Position numbers and translations under genes: made by a program. DNA of 16,707 bases from CAITSH01 sp945892985 (lineage in GTDB: Bacteria; Pseudomonadota; Gammaproteobacteria; Burkholderiales; SG8-39). Location of the stretch: positions 1-16,707 of the forward strand of contig CAMDDU010000069.1 in NCBI GenBank assembly GCA_945892985.1, in the 5' to 3' direction. Numbering within the stretch: position 1 is the stretch's first letter; each line of letters begins with the position of its first letter. Positions 5,133-12,156 of this stretch are shown here, piece after piece. The notes below the pieces were generated by a model. It worked only from the letters and a program-made list of their open reading frames with translations. It ran no database searches and was not told where the DNA came from.

Positions 5133-6268
5133 GGTTTGCCGCCCTGTTCGTGCTGCTGCTGCTCGGTGCATGCAGCGGAGTTCTTCCTGAAAGCAAAAAG
5201 ATTGACTACAAATCGGCGAGCAAGCAGACGCTTCCAGCGTTGCAGATTCCACCTGATCTGACTGCGCCGGGACGTGACAACCGTTATAGCGTGCCCGATG
5301 TTTCAGCATCGCCGGGGCAGGCGACGTTCTCGACTTACCAAGCCGAGCGAATCGGCGCACCGCGCGGCAGCGCCAGTGCGGATGTGTTGCCGACTGTGGA
5401 CAAGATACGCATGGAACGCAATGGCGACCAGCGCTGGTTGGTGTTGCCCGATGCCCCGGACAAGGTCTGGCCGCTGGTGAAGGAGTTCTGGCAAGAGAAT
5501 GGTTTCCTTGTCAACGTCGAGCAGCCGGCTGTTGGAGTCATGGAGACTGACTGGGCTGAAGACCGCGCCAAAATTCCCCTGGACGGATTGCGTAACCTAT
5601 TGGGCAAGGTCATCGACTCCATCTACGATTCGGGTTTTCGCGATAAATTTCGCACACGGCTTGAGCGCTCGGCCCAAGGTGGGACCGAAATCTACATCAG
5701 CCACCGTGGTATGGAAGAGAAATACGTTTCGTCAGACCGTTCCCAGACGATGTGGCAATCGCGCCCACCGGATCCAAATCTGGAGGCGGAGTTCCTGCGT
5801 CGCATGATGCTGCGCTTTGGCGTGGATGAGGACGCAACGAAGACACAGGTGGCCGCCGCCGCACCGCGTCCGGCTGAGCGCGCCAAGCTGACCCGCGCCG
5901 CCGATGGAACCGGTGCGCTTGAGCTGGACGAACCCTTTGACAGGGCATGGCGTCGCGTTGGCCTGGCACTTGATCGTGTCGGCTTTACTGTCGAGGATCG
6001 CGACCGTTCAAAGGGTTATTACTTTGTCCGTTATGTCGATCCTGAGTCGGACGTGAAGACGAAGAAGGACGAGGGTGGTTTGTTGTCCAAGTTGACCTTC
6101 TGGCGTTCGAGTGATGCGAAGAAAACCAGCGCCGAGCAGTTTCGCGTGGTGGTGAAGGACGCTTCTGCCGATATGAGCGAGGTTCAGGTGCTCAACAAGG
6201 ATGGCGGCAAGGATAGCAGCGATACATCGCGCAAAATCCTGACCCTGCTGCAAGCCCAGCTCAAGTAA
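5129..6268 (+). CDS. bamC: Outer membrane assembly lipoprotein BamC (NlpB)
   Basis: A 379-residue lipoprotein subunit of the BAM complex, which inserts beta-barrel proteins into the outer membrane. The signal peptide ends in the lipobox LGAC, with the acylated Cys at residue 15. The mature N-terminus has the BamC-type unstructured region (KKIDYKSA, then LQIPPDLTAP) that contacts BamD. Two helix-grip domains follow (about 90-215 and 250-379). It is somewhat longer than the E. coli protein (344). The ATG overlaps the dapA stop by 4 nt, so it is read from the dapA transcript. A 95-nt gap to the next gene carries no clear terminator. Confidence 0.93.
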   Translation: MRFAALFVLLLLGACSGVLPESKKIDYKSASKQTLPALQIPPDLTAPGRDNRYSVPDVSASPGQATFSTYQAERIGAPRGSASADVLPTVDKIRMERNGDQRWLVLPDAPDKVWPLVKEFWQENGFLVNVEQPAVGVMETDWAEDRAKIPLDGLRNLLGKVIDSIYDSGFRDKFRTRLERSAQGGTEIYISHRGMEEKYVSSDRSQTMWQSRPPDPNLEAEFLRRMMLRFGVDEDATKTQVAAAAPRPAERAKLTRAADGTGALELDEPFDRAWRRVGLALDRVGFTVEDRDRSKGYYFVRYVDPESDVKTKKDEGGLLSKLTFWRSSDAKKTSAEQFRVVVKDASADMSEVQVLNKDGGKDSSDTSRKILTLLQAQLK

Positions 6269-6363
6269 TTGCGCTGCCCTGATCTCGCCCGCCGGAGCCG
6301 GGGCAATTCCTGTTCGTCACAGGGCAATGGCCTGGCGGCTCGCCGCGATGTGAATGTTTTTTA

Positions 6364-7122
6364 ATGCGCTTCACCTCGCTCGGCAGCGGCAGTTCCGGCA
6401 ATGCACTGGTGGTCGAGGCGGCAGGAACCCGGCTGATGCTCGATTGCGGGTTCACCGTGCGCGAGACGCTACGCCGCTTGTCGCGGATCGGCCTTAGCCC
6501 CGAGATGTTGTCCGGTATCCTTGTGACCCACGAGCATGGCGATCATGTCAACGGGGTTTTCAGTTTGGCGGGTCGTTTTGGTCTTCCCGTTTGGCTGACC
6601 CATGGTAGCTGGCGTGCCGCCGGAAAGGGATACGCAGGCGCGGTCTTTTTTTTGGAGGACCATGCTTCATTCGCCGTTGGTGCTCTTGAAGTATCGCCGT
6701 TTGCGGTGCCCCATGACGCCCGCGAGCCGGTACAGTTTGTATTCTCCGACGGGGCGAAACGGCTCGGGGTTTTGACCGACACGGGAAGCTCCACGCCGCA
6801 TATCGAGTCCATGCTATCGCGCTGCGATGCGCTTGTCCTCGAGTGCAACCATGATGCGCAAATGCTCGCTCAAGGCAGCTATCCTCCGTCGCTCAAGGCG
6901 CGGGTAGCCGGGCCTTACGGTCACCTTGATAACGCCAGCTCAGGGGCCTTATTGGGCGCGCTCGACAATTCGCGCCTCAAACACATTGTCGCGGCGCATT
7001 TGTCGGTGAAGAACAACACCCCGGAGCTGGCTGTTAGTGCGCTTTCACAGGCGCTTGCTTGCGCGCCTTCATGGATCGGCGTTGCGACGCAGGAGGACGG
7101 TTTCGACTGGAGGGAAATTTGA
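6364..7122 (+). CDS. Metallo-beta-lactamase-fold hydrolase, YycJ/WalJ-like
   Basis: 252 residues. It begins with the family's typical SLGSGSSGNA and has the metal-binding motif THEHGDH (H56, H58, D60, H61). The further ligands are H117 (PHDAREP), D139 (LTDTGS) and H212 (AAHLS). The segment LECNHD...YPPSLKARVAG..GHLDN is characteristic of YycJ/VicX proteins, which have been linked to nuclease activity and DNA/cell-wall maintenance in Gram-positives; the role in Proteobacteria is not settled. The cytosolic location is inferred from the lack of a signal peptide. The SD before ATG 6364 is poor. It is the last plus-strand gene before the terminator at 7175-7206. Confidence 0.92.
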   Translation: MRFTSLGSGSSGNALVVEAAGTRLMLDCGFTVRETLRRLSRIGLSPEMLSGILVTHEHGDHVNGVFSLAGRFGLPVWLTHGSWRAAGKGYAGAVFFLEDHASFAVGALEVSPFAVPHDAREPVQFVFSDGAKRLGVLTDTGSSTPHIESMLSRCDALVLECNHDAQMLAQGSYPPSLKARVAGPYGHLDNASSGALLGALDNSRLKHIVAAHLSVKNNTPELAVSALSQALACAPSWIGVATQEDGFDWREI

Positions 7123-7174
7123 CGATTAGCCAGGGCGTATTTACGAGAACGCCGTGGTGCTCGAACTGTAGGCG

Positions 7175-7206
7175 AAAAAAAACCGGCCCGTGGGCCGGTT
7201 TTTTAT
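7175..7206. terminator. Bidirectional Rho-independent terminator
   Basis: AACCGGCCC (7181-7189), a 2-nt loop, and GGGCCGGTT (7192-7200) form a perfect 9-bp GC-rich stem. It is flanked by an A-run (7175-7182) and a T-run (7199-7204), so it works on both strands. It separates the metallo-hydrolase gene (plus) from the converging small lipoprotein gene (minus). Confidence 0.92.
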
Positions 7207-7216
7207 TGCTGCCAAA

Positions 7217-7471
7217 TTACTTCTTGGCGGCGTCTTTTGCAGCATCGGCGGCCGGTGCGGCTGCTGGAGCAGCGGCGGGCGCGGCAGCAGGCGCAGCGGC
7301 GTCAGCTTTCGGTGCGTCTTTTGCAGCATCGGCGGCCGGTGCGGCAGCGGGAGCAGCGGCAGGAGCCGGCGCAGCAACAGGAGCCGGGGCAGGAGCGGGT
7401 TTTGGTTCTTCTTTGCTGCAAGCAGCCAGTGCGAGGGCAGCGAGTGCGGCCATGAGTATTTTGCGGTTCAT
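7217..7471 (-). CDS. Small Ala/Pro-rich lipoprotein
   Basis: An 84-residue protein with a lipoprotein signal (MNRKILMAALAALALAAC). The acylated Cys is residue 18, and the next residues are Ser-Lys, so outer-membrane sorting is expected. The rest is a low-complexity Ala/Pro/Lys/Asp chain (PAPAPAP, then two copies of APAADAAKDA) with no globular domain. It could act as a flexible periplasmic tether, but no function can be assigned. AAGGAT (minus strand, 7484-7479) precedes the ATG by about 7 nt. The gene is monocistronic, ending at the bidirectional terminator. The coding DNA contains a duplicated block (see the repeat feature). Confidence 0.8.
   Translation of the reverse strand: MNRKILMAALAALALAACSKEEPKPAPAPAPVAAPAPAAAPAAAPAADAAKDAPKADAAAPAAAPAAAPAAAPAADAAKDAAKK
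7230..7360. repeat. In-frame 84-nt-period duplication inside the lipoprotein gene
   Basis: A 31-nt stretch at 7230-7260 recurs exactly at 7314-7344, and the following 16 nt are nearly identical. The period of 84 nt is 28 codons, so the reading frame is kept. This suggests copy-number variation by slippage or recombination. Confidence 0.8.
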
Positions 7472-7520
7472 TTCGTAAATCCTTACGTTGATTGGAGGAA
7501 ATCCTATTTCGGTTTATTCG

Positions 7521-7537
7521 GTGCGAGCAGGTCGCAC
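7521..7537. other. Perfect 6-bp hairpin in the lipoprotein leader
   Basis: GTGCGA (7521-7526) and TCGCAC (7532-7537) surround a 5-nt loop, 50 nt upstream of the lipoprotein ATG. On the plus strand GAATTTTTG follows, giving it a terminator look, but no plus-strand gene reads into it. It may be a 5' leader structure or an operator. Confidence 0.3.
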
Positions 7538-7625
7538 GAATTTTTGTATGTTAGCATAATATTGCAACGCACAATGCAAAGTGCCGGTGTGTCAGGTGAG
7601 GCAACGAGGGGCGAGGTAGCAGCGC

Positions 7626-8132
7626 TCACAGGCCGGAGCTTGTCGCGGAAACCGCAGGAAGCGAACTTTGCCATATTTCGTCAAAGCGTTCGCGCATCGT
7701 GTGCGCCTCCTTCTCATCATTCAGCACCAGAACCCCGCGCGCCTGCGCCCATACCCTCCGGCGCACGAAATGATGGTGGTCAGCCAGCACGAAACAGTCT
7801 TGCGCGCGGGCGGCATCACCCTCAGTCTGGTTGATGGAAATCTTCTCGCTGAAAACGCCCAGAAGGCTCATCAGTCGGGGCATCCGGCGTGCGACCAGAT
7901 CCGGATTGTGCAGCGCTATATAGATGCGGTTATCACGACGTCTGGAAAGAAAATCACGCAAAGTATTCAGTGTCGCTGCTGATGCTAGCGGCAGTTGCGT
8001 TAGATCCGGGTCGAAAATTCGAAGCTCGTGACGCGCAAGACCAAGCACCTGGTTAAATGCGGCGGTGTACTCGGCGCGGCTGGTGAGTAGATGGCGGTTC
8101 GGTTCAAACTCTGTTGAATTAAGGTCGCTCAT
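7626..8132 (-). CDS. Conserved protein of unknown function (possibly DUF7931-type)
   Basis: 168 residues from the ATG at 8132 (MSDLNSTEF). A longer form starting at 8204 would overlap the roxA end and has an unlikely leader. It is soluble and mixed alpha/beta. Visible blocks are LARHELRIFDPDL (about residues 30-42), RIYIALHNPDLVARRMPRL, and ADHHHFVRR before a C-terminal EIW helix. The repeated acidic/His blocks faintly recall phospholipase-D-like folds, and I recall such a domain being catalogued as DUF7931, but neither is proven here. It starts 20 nt after the roxA stop on the same strand, so the two are very probably co-transcribed. No function is assigned. Confidence 0.8.
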   Translation of the reverse strand: MSDLNSTEFEPNRHLLTSRAEYTAAFNQVLGLARHELRIFDPDLTQLPLASAATLNTLRDFLSRRRDNRIYIALHNPDLVARRMPRLMSLLGVFSEKISINQTEGDAARAQDCFVLADHHHFVRRRVWAQARGVLVLNDEKEAHTMRERFDEIWQSSLPAVSATSSGL

Positions 8133-8152
8133 GGTCGCGGCGGCGCTGTGAT

Positions 8153-9301
8153 TCAGGCCTTTTCTTGAGAAATGGCGGGCAGCAGGTAACCGTGACGATA
8201 CCAAGTGTAAAGCAAGCCGGTGAGATCGGCCGCCATGCGTACGCCAGGGGGCAGGATGCGTGTATTGGCTAGCGTGGCCAGAGTGGAGTGCGCCGAAGGC
8301 GTGACACGGACTGCCTCGCCGTTGATGTAAAAAACATCGCCGCGATAAAGCATCATCGTGCGCCGGTCCAGTTGAATGCCGGCTCGGGTCATCAGGCTGG
8401 CAAAGCGCGCCGGCGGGATCATTTTTTCCGGTCGATCAAACATGACCGTCGGTTTGGGGTTTGAGAGAAACTCGCCAAGGAAGCGTTCCACTTCGCCTCT
8501 GCCCCAGCGAATTTTTTCCAGACGGCGTAGTGAATCGCTGACCATTGACGAGGGAATCTGCGCCGGATGGCGCGTAGGGGTGAGGCCCGGATCGGTATAA
8601 CGACCCGCAAGGGTGATGCCATCGTGCAAAAAATCAAGAAAACCGGCGGCCAGTTCCATCGCATCGGGCGCGCGGAATCCGATCGAGTAGGTCGTGCAGG
8701 TATCGAGCGCCACACCCTCGTGTGCGACGCCAGGAGGAAGGTAGAGCATATCGCCGGGCTCAAGGATCCACTCTTGCTCAGCCCGGAACGATTTCAGGAC
8801 TTTAAGCGGGGCGCGCGGATCCAGGGCCAGATCGTGCTGCCGACTGATGCGCCAGCGCCGCCGACCCTCACCCTGCAGTAGAAACACATCGTAGGAGTCA
8901 ACGTGCGGCCCGACGCCCCCGCCCGGCGCCGCGTAGCTGAGCATCACATCGTCAAGACGCGCATAGGGCATGAAGGCGAAGCGTCGCAGCAAAGTGTCCG
9001 CCGCCGGCAGCAACAGGTTCAGGCCTTGAACCAGCAGCGTCCAGCGTTGATCGGGCAGGGCGGCAAAATCAGAGCGATCAAAGGGGCCGTGATCGAGAAG
9101 CCACTTGCCTTGTTGCCGGCGCACCATTCTTGATTCCGCATCGTCGCGCCCGGCAAGCCTGAATAAATCCCGTTTGGTGATGAGCCCGCGGAAAGCGGGA
9201 ACCGCGGAGCGGATAAGCAGGGGCTTTTTCTGCCAGTGACGATGCAGAAATTGTCGTGGACTTAGTCCTCCCAGCAGTCGGGTGTCACGGGGCATGCTCA
9301 T
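8153..9301 (-). CDS. roxA: Ribosomal protein uL16 arginine hydroxylase (cupin/JmjC oxygenase)
   Basis: 382 residues, close to E. coli YcfD/RoxA (373). It is a 2-oxoglutarate/Fe(II) oxygenase that hydroxylates an arginine of 50S protein L16. The cupin core binds iron through H133 and D135 (GPHVDSYDVF) and H194 (GVAHEG). DMLYLPPGVAHEG is the family signature, followed by a dimerisation region and a C-terminal winged-helix-like domain ending near residue 375. The start is ATG 9301, with a second in-frame ATG at 9295. Neither has a Shine-Dalgarno sequence, and a -10 box sits so close that the mRNA may be leaderless. It heads a two-gene unit with the unknown gene at 7626-8132. Confidence 0.93.
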   Translation of the reverse strand: MSMPRDTRLLGGLSPRQFLHRHWQKKPLLIRSAVPAFRGLITKRDLFRLAGRDDAESRMVRRQQGKWLLDHGPFDRSDFAALPDQRWTLLVQGLNLLLPAADTLLRRFAFMPYARLDDVMLSYAAPGGGVGPHVDSYDVFLLQGEGRRRWRISRQHDLALDPRAPLKVLKSFRAEQEWILEPGDMLYLPPGVAHEGVALDTCTTYSIGFRAPDAMELAAGFLDFLHDGITLAGRYTDPGLTPTRHPAQIPSSMVSDSLRRLEKIRWGRGEVERFLGEFLSNPKPTVMFDRPEKMIPPARFASLMTRAGIQLDRRTMMLYRGDVFYINGEAVRVTPSAHSTLATLANTRILPPGVRMAADLTGLLYTWYRHGYLLPAISQEKA

Positions 9302-9308
9302 TCGTACA

Positions 9309-9314
9309 ATTATA
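9309..9314 (-). promoter_or_regulatory. Perfect -10 box (TATAAT) immediately upstream of roxA
   Basis: On the minus strand TATAAT ends 7 nt before the A of the roxA ATG, so transcription would start at or one base before the start codon. No good -35 is present at 16-18 nt. The box is clear; the assignment as the roxA promoter is inferred. Confidence 0.4.
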
Positions 9315-9366
9315 CTGACCGGCGGGGAGGCGAGTTTGCCGGGTGTTGGACGTAATTTTCCTGTAA

Positions 9367-9395
9367 CGTCATGCCTGACGGGAATCGTTTAGAAT
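9367..9395 (+). promoter_or_regulatory. Candidate promoter/operator of the peroxiredoxin gene
   Basis: TAGAAT (9390-9395) is a fair -10 box, 33 nt before the ATG. The spacer region carries a perfect inverted repeat CGTCA-TGCC-TGACG (9367-9380), placed where a repressor or activator could control RNA polymerase. The -35 is poor, as would be expected of an activated promoter. Confidence 0.35.
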
Positions 9396-9428
9396 CCTTC
9401 CGCCGTGTTGGGGAGCGCATAGACGCAT

Positions 9429-9911
9429 ATGCTTCGAGCAGGACAGTCCGCGCCGCGATTTACTTTGCCTGATGCCGATATGGCATCGGTCGATCTGGCG
9501 CGGTTTCGTGGCAAGAGGAACGTCGTCTTGTATTTTTATCCGCGCGACGGTACGCCTGGCTGCACCCTACAGGCGGCGGAGTTTTCCGATCATGAGGAAG
9601 AGTTCACGCGCCATGATTGTGTCGTTATCGGTGTGTCACCGGATGATTGCATTCGTCATGCGGAGTTTCGCGATGAAAATGGATTATCGGTGATGCTGTT
9701 ATCCGATCCGGATTGGGCGACATGCCGCAAGTACGGGGTGTTGGTTGAAAAAAATGACAGCGGCCAGACCAGAATCTGCGTACAGCGGGCGACGTTCATC
9801 ATAGATAAAATAGGCACGCTGCGCCATGCCATTTATGGCGTTAATCCGCGAGGCCATTGCGCCGAAGTGCTGGACCTCGTGAAAGGCCTGTCCGCTGGCG
9901 GTGCGATCTGA
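9429..9911 (+). CDS. bcp: Thiol peroxidase of the Bcp/PrxQ family
   Basis: A 160-residue cytosolic peroxiredoxin that reduces hydrogen and organic peroxides. The peroxidatic Cys is C45 in PRDGTPGCT, with T42 and R120 in their usual catalytic neighbourhood (FYPRDGTPGC and VQRATFIID). The resolving Cys that E. coli Bcp carries at position 50 is Ala here. Other cysteines are C64, C74, C99, C117 and C144, so resolution must use another residue or an external thiol. GGGGAG lies about 15 nt before the ATG, further than usual. It is divergent from roxA across a 127-nt gap and 93 nt upstream of slyD. Confidence 0.93.
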   Translation: MLRAGQSAPRFTLPDADMASVDLARFRGKRNVVLYFYPRDGTPGCTLQAAEFSDHEEEFTRHDCVVIGVSPDDCIRHAEFRDENGLSVMLLSDPDWATCRKYGVLVEKNDSGQTRICVQRATFIIDKIGTLRHAIYGVNPRGHCAEVLDLVKGLSAGGAI

Positions 9912-9928
9912 GTCCGCGCAGTAGCTTC

Positions 9929-9955
9929 GCGGCGGCGCGAGAGGGATGCCGCCGC
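9929..9955. other. Perfect 8-bp GC-rich hairpin between bcp and slyD
   Basis: GCGGCGGC (9929-9936) pairs with GCCGCCGC (9948-9955) around an 11-nt loop, 18 nt after the peroxiredoxin stop. There is no T-run, so it may be a pause site or 3'-end protector rather than a classical terminator. Confidence 0.35.
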
Positions 9956-10004
9956 CAGTCGCAGTAACCCATCCATTGTTATCTCACCGGATCGTTGAAA
10001 GCGT

Positions 10005-10508
10005 ATGCAAATAGCCAAAAATACCGTCGTATCCATGGACATTGAATTGTCTGACATCAACGGTACGCTTGTCGAACGTTCCGAAGAGCCTCTCGTGTAT
10101 TTGCACGGAGGCTACGACAATATCTTCCCGCTGGTGGAGCAGACCCTTGAAGGGCACAAAATTGGCGATGCCCTGAAGGTGCGCCTCGAACCCGAGGAGG
10201 CGTTTGGCGAGTATGACGAGAAATTGGTTCGCCTTGAGTCGCGCGAGCGCTTCCCGGAGGTGCTTGATGTGGGTATGCAGTTTGAAGGCATACCCGGAGA
10301 TGAGGCCGCAGATGATGGCGAGGCCACGATCTATACTGTCACGGATATCGCCGAGGGCAAGGTTGTCCTGGATGGCAATCATCCACTTGCCGGTATGGCG
10401 CTTGATTTTTCTTGCACGGTTAAAGGGGTGCGTGCGGCGTCCGAGGAGGAGATCGATCACGGCCACGTGCACGACCCGGACGGGGAAGGCGTGCATGTCG
10501 CACACTGA
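10005..10508 (+). CDS. slyD: FKBP-type peptidyl-prolyl cis-trans isomerase SlyD
   Basis: A 167-residue cytosolic prolyl isomerase and chaperone that also stores nickel and helps hydrogenase maturation in E. coli. The FKBP domain is split (about 1-70 and 127-144), with YLHGGYDNIFPLVEQTLEG as the active-site stretch. The insert-in-flap chaperone domain lies between. GNHPLAGMALDFSCTVKGV is a strong SlyD signature. The His/Asp-rich metal-binding tail (EEIDHGHVHD and HVAH) is present but short compared with the E. coli tail of about 50 residues. The SD is weak. No hydrogenase or urease genes are in the window. Confidence 0.95.
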   Translation: MQIAKNTVVSMDIELSDINGTLVERSEEPLVYLHGGYDNIFPLVEQTLEGHKIGDALKVRLEPEEAFGEYDEKLVRLESRERFPEVLDVGMQFEGIPGDEAADDGEATIYTVTDIAEGKVVLDGNHPLAGMALDFSCTVKGVRAASEEEIDHGHVHDPDGEGVHVAH

Positions 10509-10550
10509 TGCGGCGGTCTGGGACGAATAAGAAGCAGTAGATGCCGTGCA

Positions 10551-10567
10551 CCGCCCTTTCAGGGCGG
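10551..10567 (+). other. Perfect 7-bp hairpin ahead of the glutamate-synthase-like gene
   Basis: CCGCCCT (10551-10557), loop TTC, and AGGGCGG (10561-10567) form a tight stem, 43 nt after the slyD stop and 16 nt before the GGGGGAG ribosome-binding site of the next gene. No T-run follows. It may act as a slyD 3' structure or as a leader structure of the downstream gene. Confidence 0.4.
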
Positions 10568-10593
10568 GCGGTCGTTCAAAGGGGGGGAGTGAC

Positions 10594-12090
10594 ATGTCAT
10601 CAGGCGTGCTGAGTGTGCTCGGCTACGGGCTGGGTACCATGATCGGTTTTGTCATTGTTGCGACGCTGGTGGTCTGGTTCATACAGGACATCACGCAGAA
10701 AAAGCACACTGTGCTGCGCAATTACCCGGTGATCGGTCGCCTGCGTTACAAGTTGGAAGAGCTCGGGGAGTACTTCCGCCAGTATTTTTTCATGGGCGAC
10801 CGTGATGAGTTGCCGTTCAACCGCGCCACGCGCGGCTGGGTTTACCGTCTGGCCAAGGCCGAAGGCGGCATTATCGGATTCGGTTCGACCAGCGACATGA
10901 GTGAGCCCGGCTCGGTGCTGTTTGTCAATGCACCCTATCCGGTGCTCGATGAAGACCGTCTGCCCACGCCGCCGCTGGTGATTGGCGCCGGCTATTGCGA
11001 AAACCCCTTTCTTGCCCATTCGATCGTGAATATCAGCGGCATGAGTTATGGCGCCATTTCGGCTCCGGCGGTGCGCGCGCTGTCGTATGGCGCGGCCGAG
11101 GCGGGATGCTGGATGGACACGGGGGAGGGCGGACTGTCGCCGCATCACCTCGAGGGCAAGTGCGATGTGATGATGCAGATTGGCACCGCGCGCTATGGCA
11201 TTCGCGACGTAGACGGCAGTTTTTCGCCGTCCAAGGCAAAAGAGATCGCACGTCATGTCAAGGCTTTCGAGATCAAGTTGTCGCAGGGCGCCAAACCGGG
11301 CAAGGGGGGGGTGTTGCCCGCCAGCAAAGTCACAGAGGAAATCGCCCGCATCCGTGGCATCCCGGTAGGCCAGGATTCGATCAGCCCCAATCGCCATACG
11401 GACATCGCCAACGTCGATCAGTTGCTGGACAAGATAGCCTATGTGCGTGAACTGACGGGACGTCCGGTCGGTGTCAAGACCGCCATCGGCGGTTGGCAGT
11501 TCATGAATGAACTTTGCGACGCCGTCAACCGCCGCGGCCTCGAGTACGCGCCCGATTTTCTGGCCATAGACGGGGGCGAAGGCGGCTCGGGGGCGGCGCC
11601 ACAGGCCTTGATGGACCACATGGCCTTGTCAATCAACGAAGCGCTGCCGCGTGTTGTTGATGCGTTGATCGAGTCGGGGTTGAGGGATCGCGTGCGCGTG
11701 ATCGCCGCCGGAAAATTGGTGACCTCTGCCCGTGCCGCATGGGCCTTGTGTGTAGGCGCCGATTTCGTCAACACCGCGCGCGGTTTCATGTTCTCGCTGG
11801 GCTGTATCCAAGCCATGCGCTGCCATCAGAATACCTGTCCGACAGGCGTGGCCACGCACAACCACCGCCTGCAGCGCGGTCTGGTGGTCGAGGAAAAATA
11901 CAAGCGTGTCGCCAATTACGCCATCAGCATGAACAAGGAAATTGACATGATCGCCCACTCCTGCGGCGGCCGGCATGCGCGCGAGTTGCGACGCGAGCAT
12001 GTGCGTATCGTGCAAATGGCGGGTCAGAGCATTGCAATGAACATGCTGCATCCGTATCCGCAGGTCGGCGCGCAGCGTACGCCCGCCTGA
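10594..12090 (+). CDS. Membrane-anchored FMN-binding glutamate-synthase-domain protein
   Basis: 498 residues. One N-terminal membrane helix (about 5-28) is followed by a soluble domain matching the FMN/3Fe-4S part of the glutamate synthase large subunit. Seen are NISGMSYGAISAPAV, GEGGLSPHH, KPGKGGVLPASKV, IDGGEGGSGAAP, and a cluster motif C404-x5-C410-x4-C415 ending in CPTGVAT. The amidotransferase domain and the small subunit are absent, as in the YerD-type family, so ordinary glutamate synthesis from glutamine is unlikely without a partner. The start ATG 10594 has GGGGGAG 4 nt upstream; a GTG 16 codons earlier has none and would run through a hairpin. It may be read with slyD (85 nt upstream). 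The electron donor and real substrate are unknown. Confidence 0.92.
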   Translation: MSSGVLSVLGYGLGTMIGFVIVATLVVWFIQDITQKKHTVLRNYPVIGRLRYKLEELGEYFRQYFFMGDRDELPFNRATRGWVYRLAKAEGGIIGFGSTSDMSEPGSVLFVNAPYPVLDEDRLPTPPLVIGAGYCENPFLAHSIVNISGMSYGAISAPAVRALSYGAAEAGCWMDTGEGGLSPHHLEGKCDVMMQIGTARYGIRDVDGSFSPSKAKEIARHVKAFEIKLSQGAKPGKGGVLPASKVTEEIARIRGIPVGQDSISPNRHTDIANVDQLLDKIAYVRELTGRPVGVKTAIGGWQFMNELCDAVNRRGLEYAPDFLAIDGGEGGSGAAPQALMDHMALSINEALPRVVDALIESGLRDRVRVIAAGKLVTSARAAWALCVGADFVNTARGFMFSLGCIQAMRCHQNTCPTGVATHNHRLQRGLVVEEKYKRVANYAISMNKEIDMIAHSCGGRHARELRREHVRIVQMAGQSIAMNMLHPYPQVGAQRTPA

Positions 12091-12110
12091 GCGCTATTGC
12101 CGGGTCGATA

Positions 12111-12143
12111 GCTGGAAATGCCCGTCCGGCGCGGCTTTCCAGC
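12111..12143. terminator. Hairpin between convergent genes, probable terminator
   Basis: GCTGGAAA (12111-12118) is perfectly complementary to TTTCCAGC (12136-12143), and GCC/GGC pairs extend the stem past a one-base bulge. It lies in the 66-nt gap between two converging genes, the expected place for a shared terminator. A long T-run is missing on both strands. Confidence 0.5.
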
Positions 12144-12156
12144 ATGTTTGCGCTGC

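Noticed and set aside
7230..7360. Short repeats considered as a CRISPR-like or tandem-repeat array
   Set aside because: Only two copies, in frame inside a low-complexity lipoprotein gene; explained by coding duplication.
8133..8204. 24-codon N-terminal extension of the unknown gene downstream of roxA
   Set aside because: It would overlap the roxA stop by about 50 nt; the ATG at 8132 leaves a clean 20-nt gap.
10546..10593. GTG start 16 codons upstream for the glutamate-synthase-like gene
   Set aside because: It has no SD, runs through a strong hairpin, and the ATG at 10594 has GGGGGAG at good spacing.
10600..11619. 339-codon minus-strand frame opposite the glutamate-synthase-like gene
   Set aside because: Composition is that of an antisense frame in GC-rich coding DNA; the plus strand carries unmistakable FMN and Fe-S motifs.
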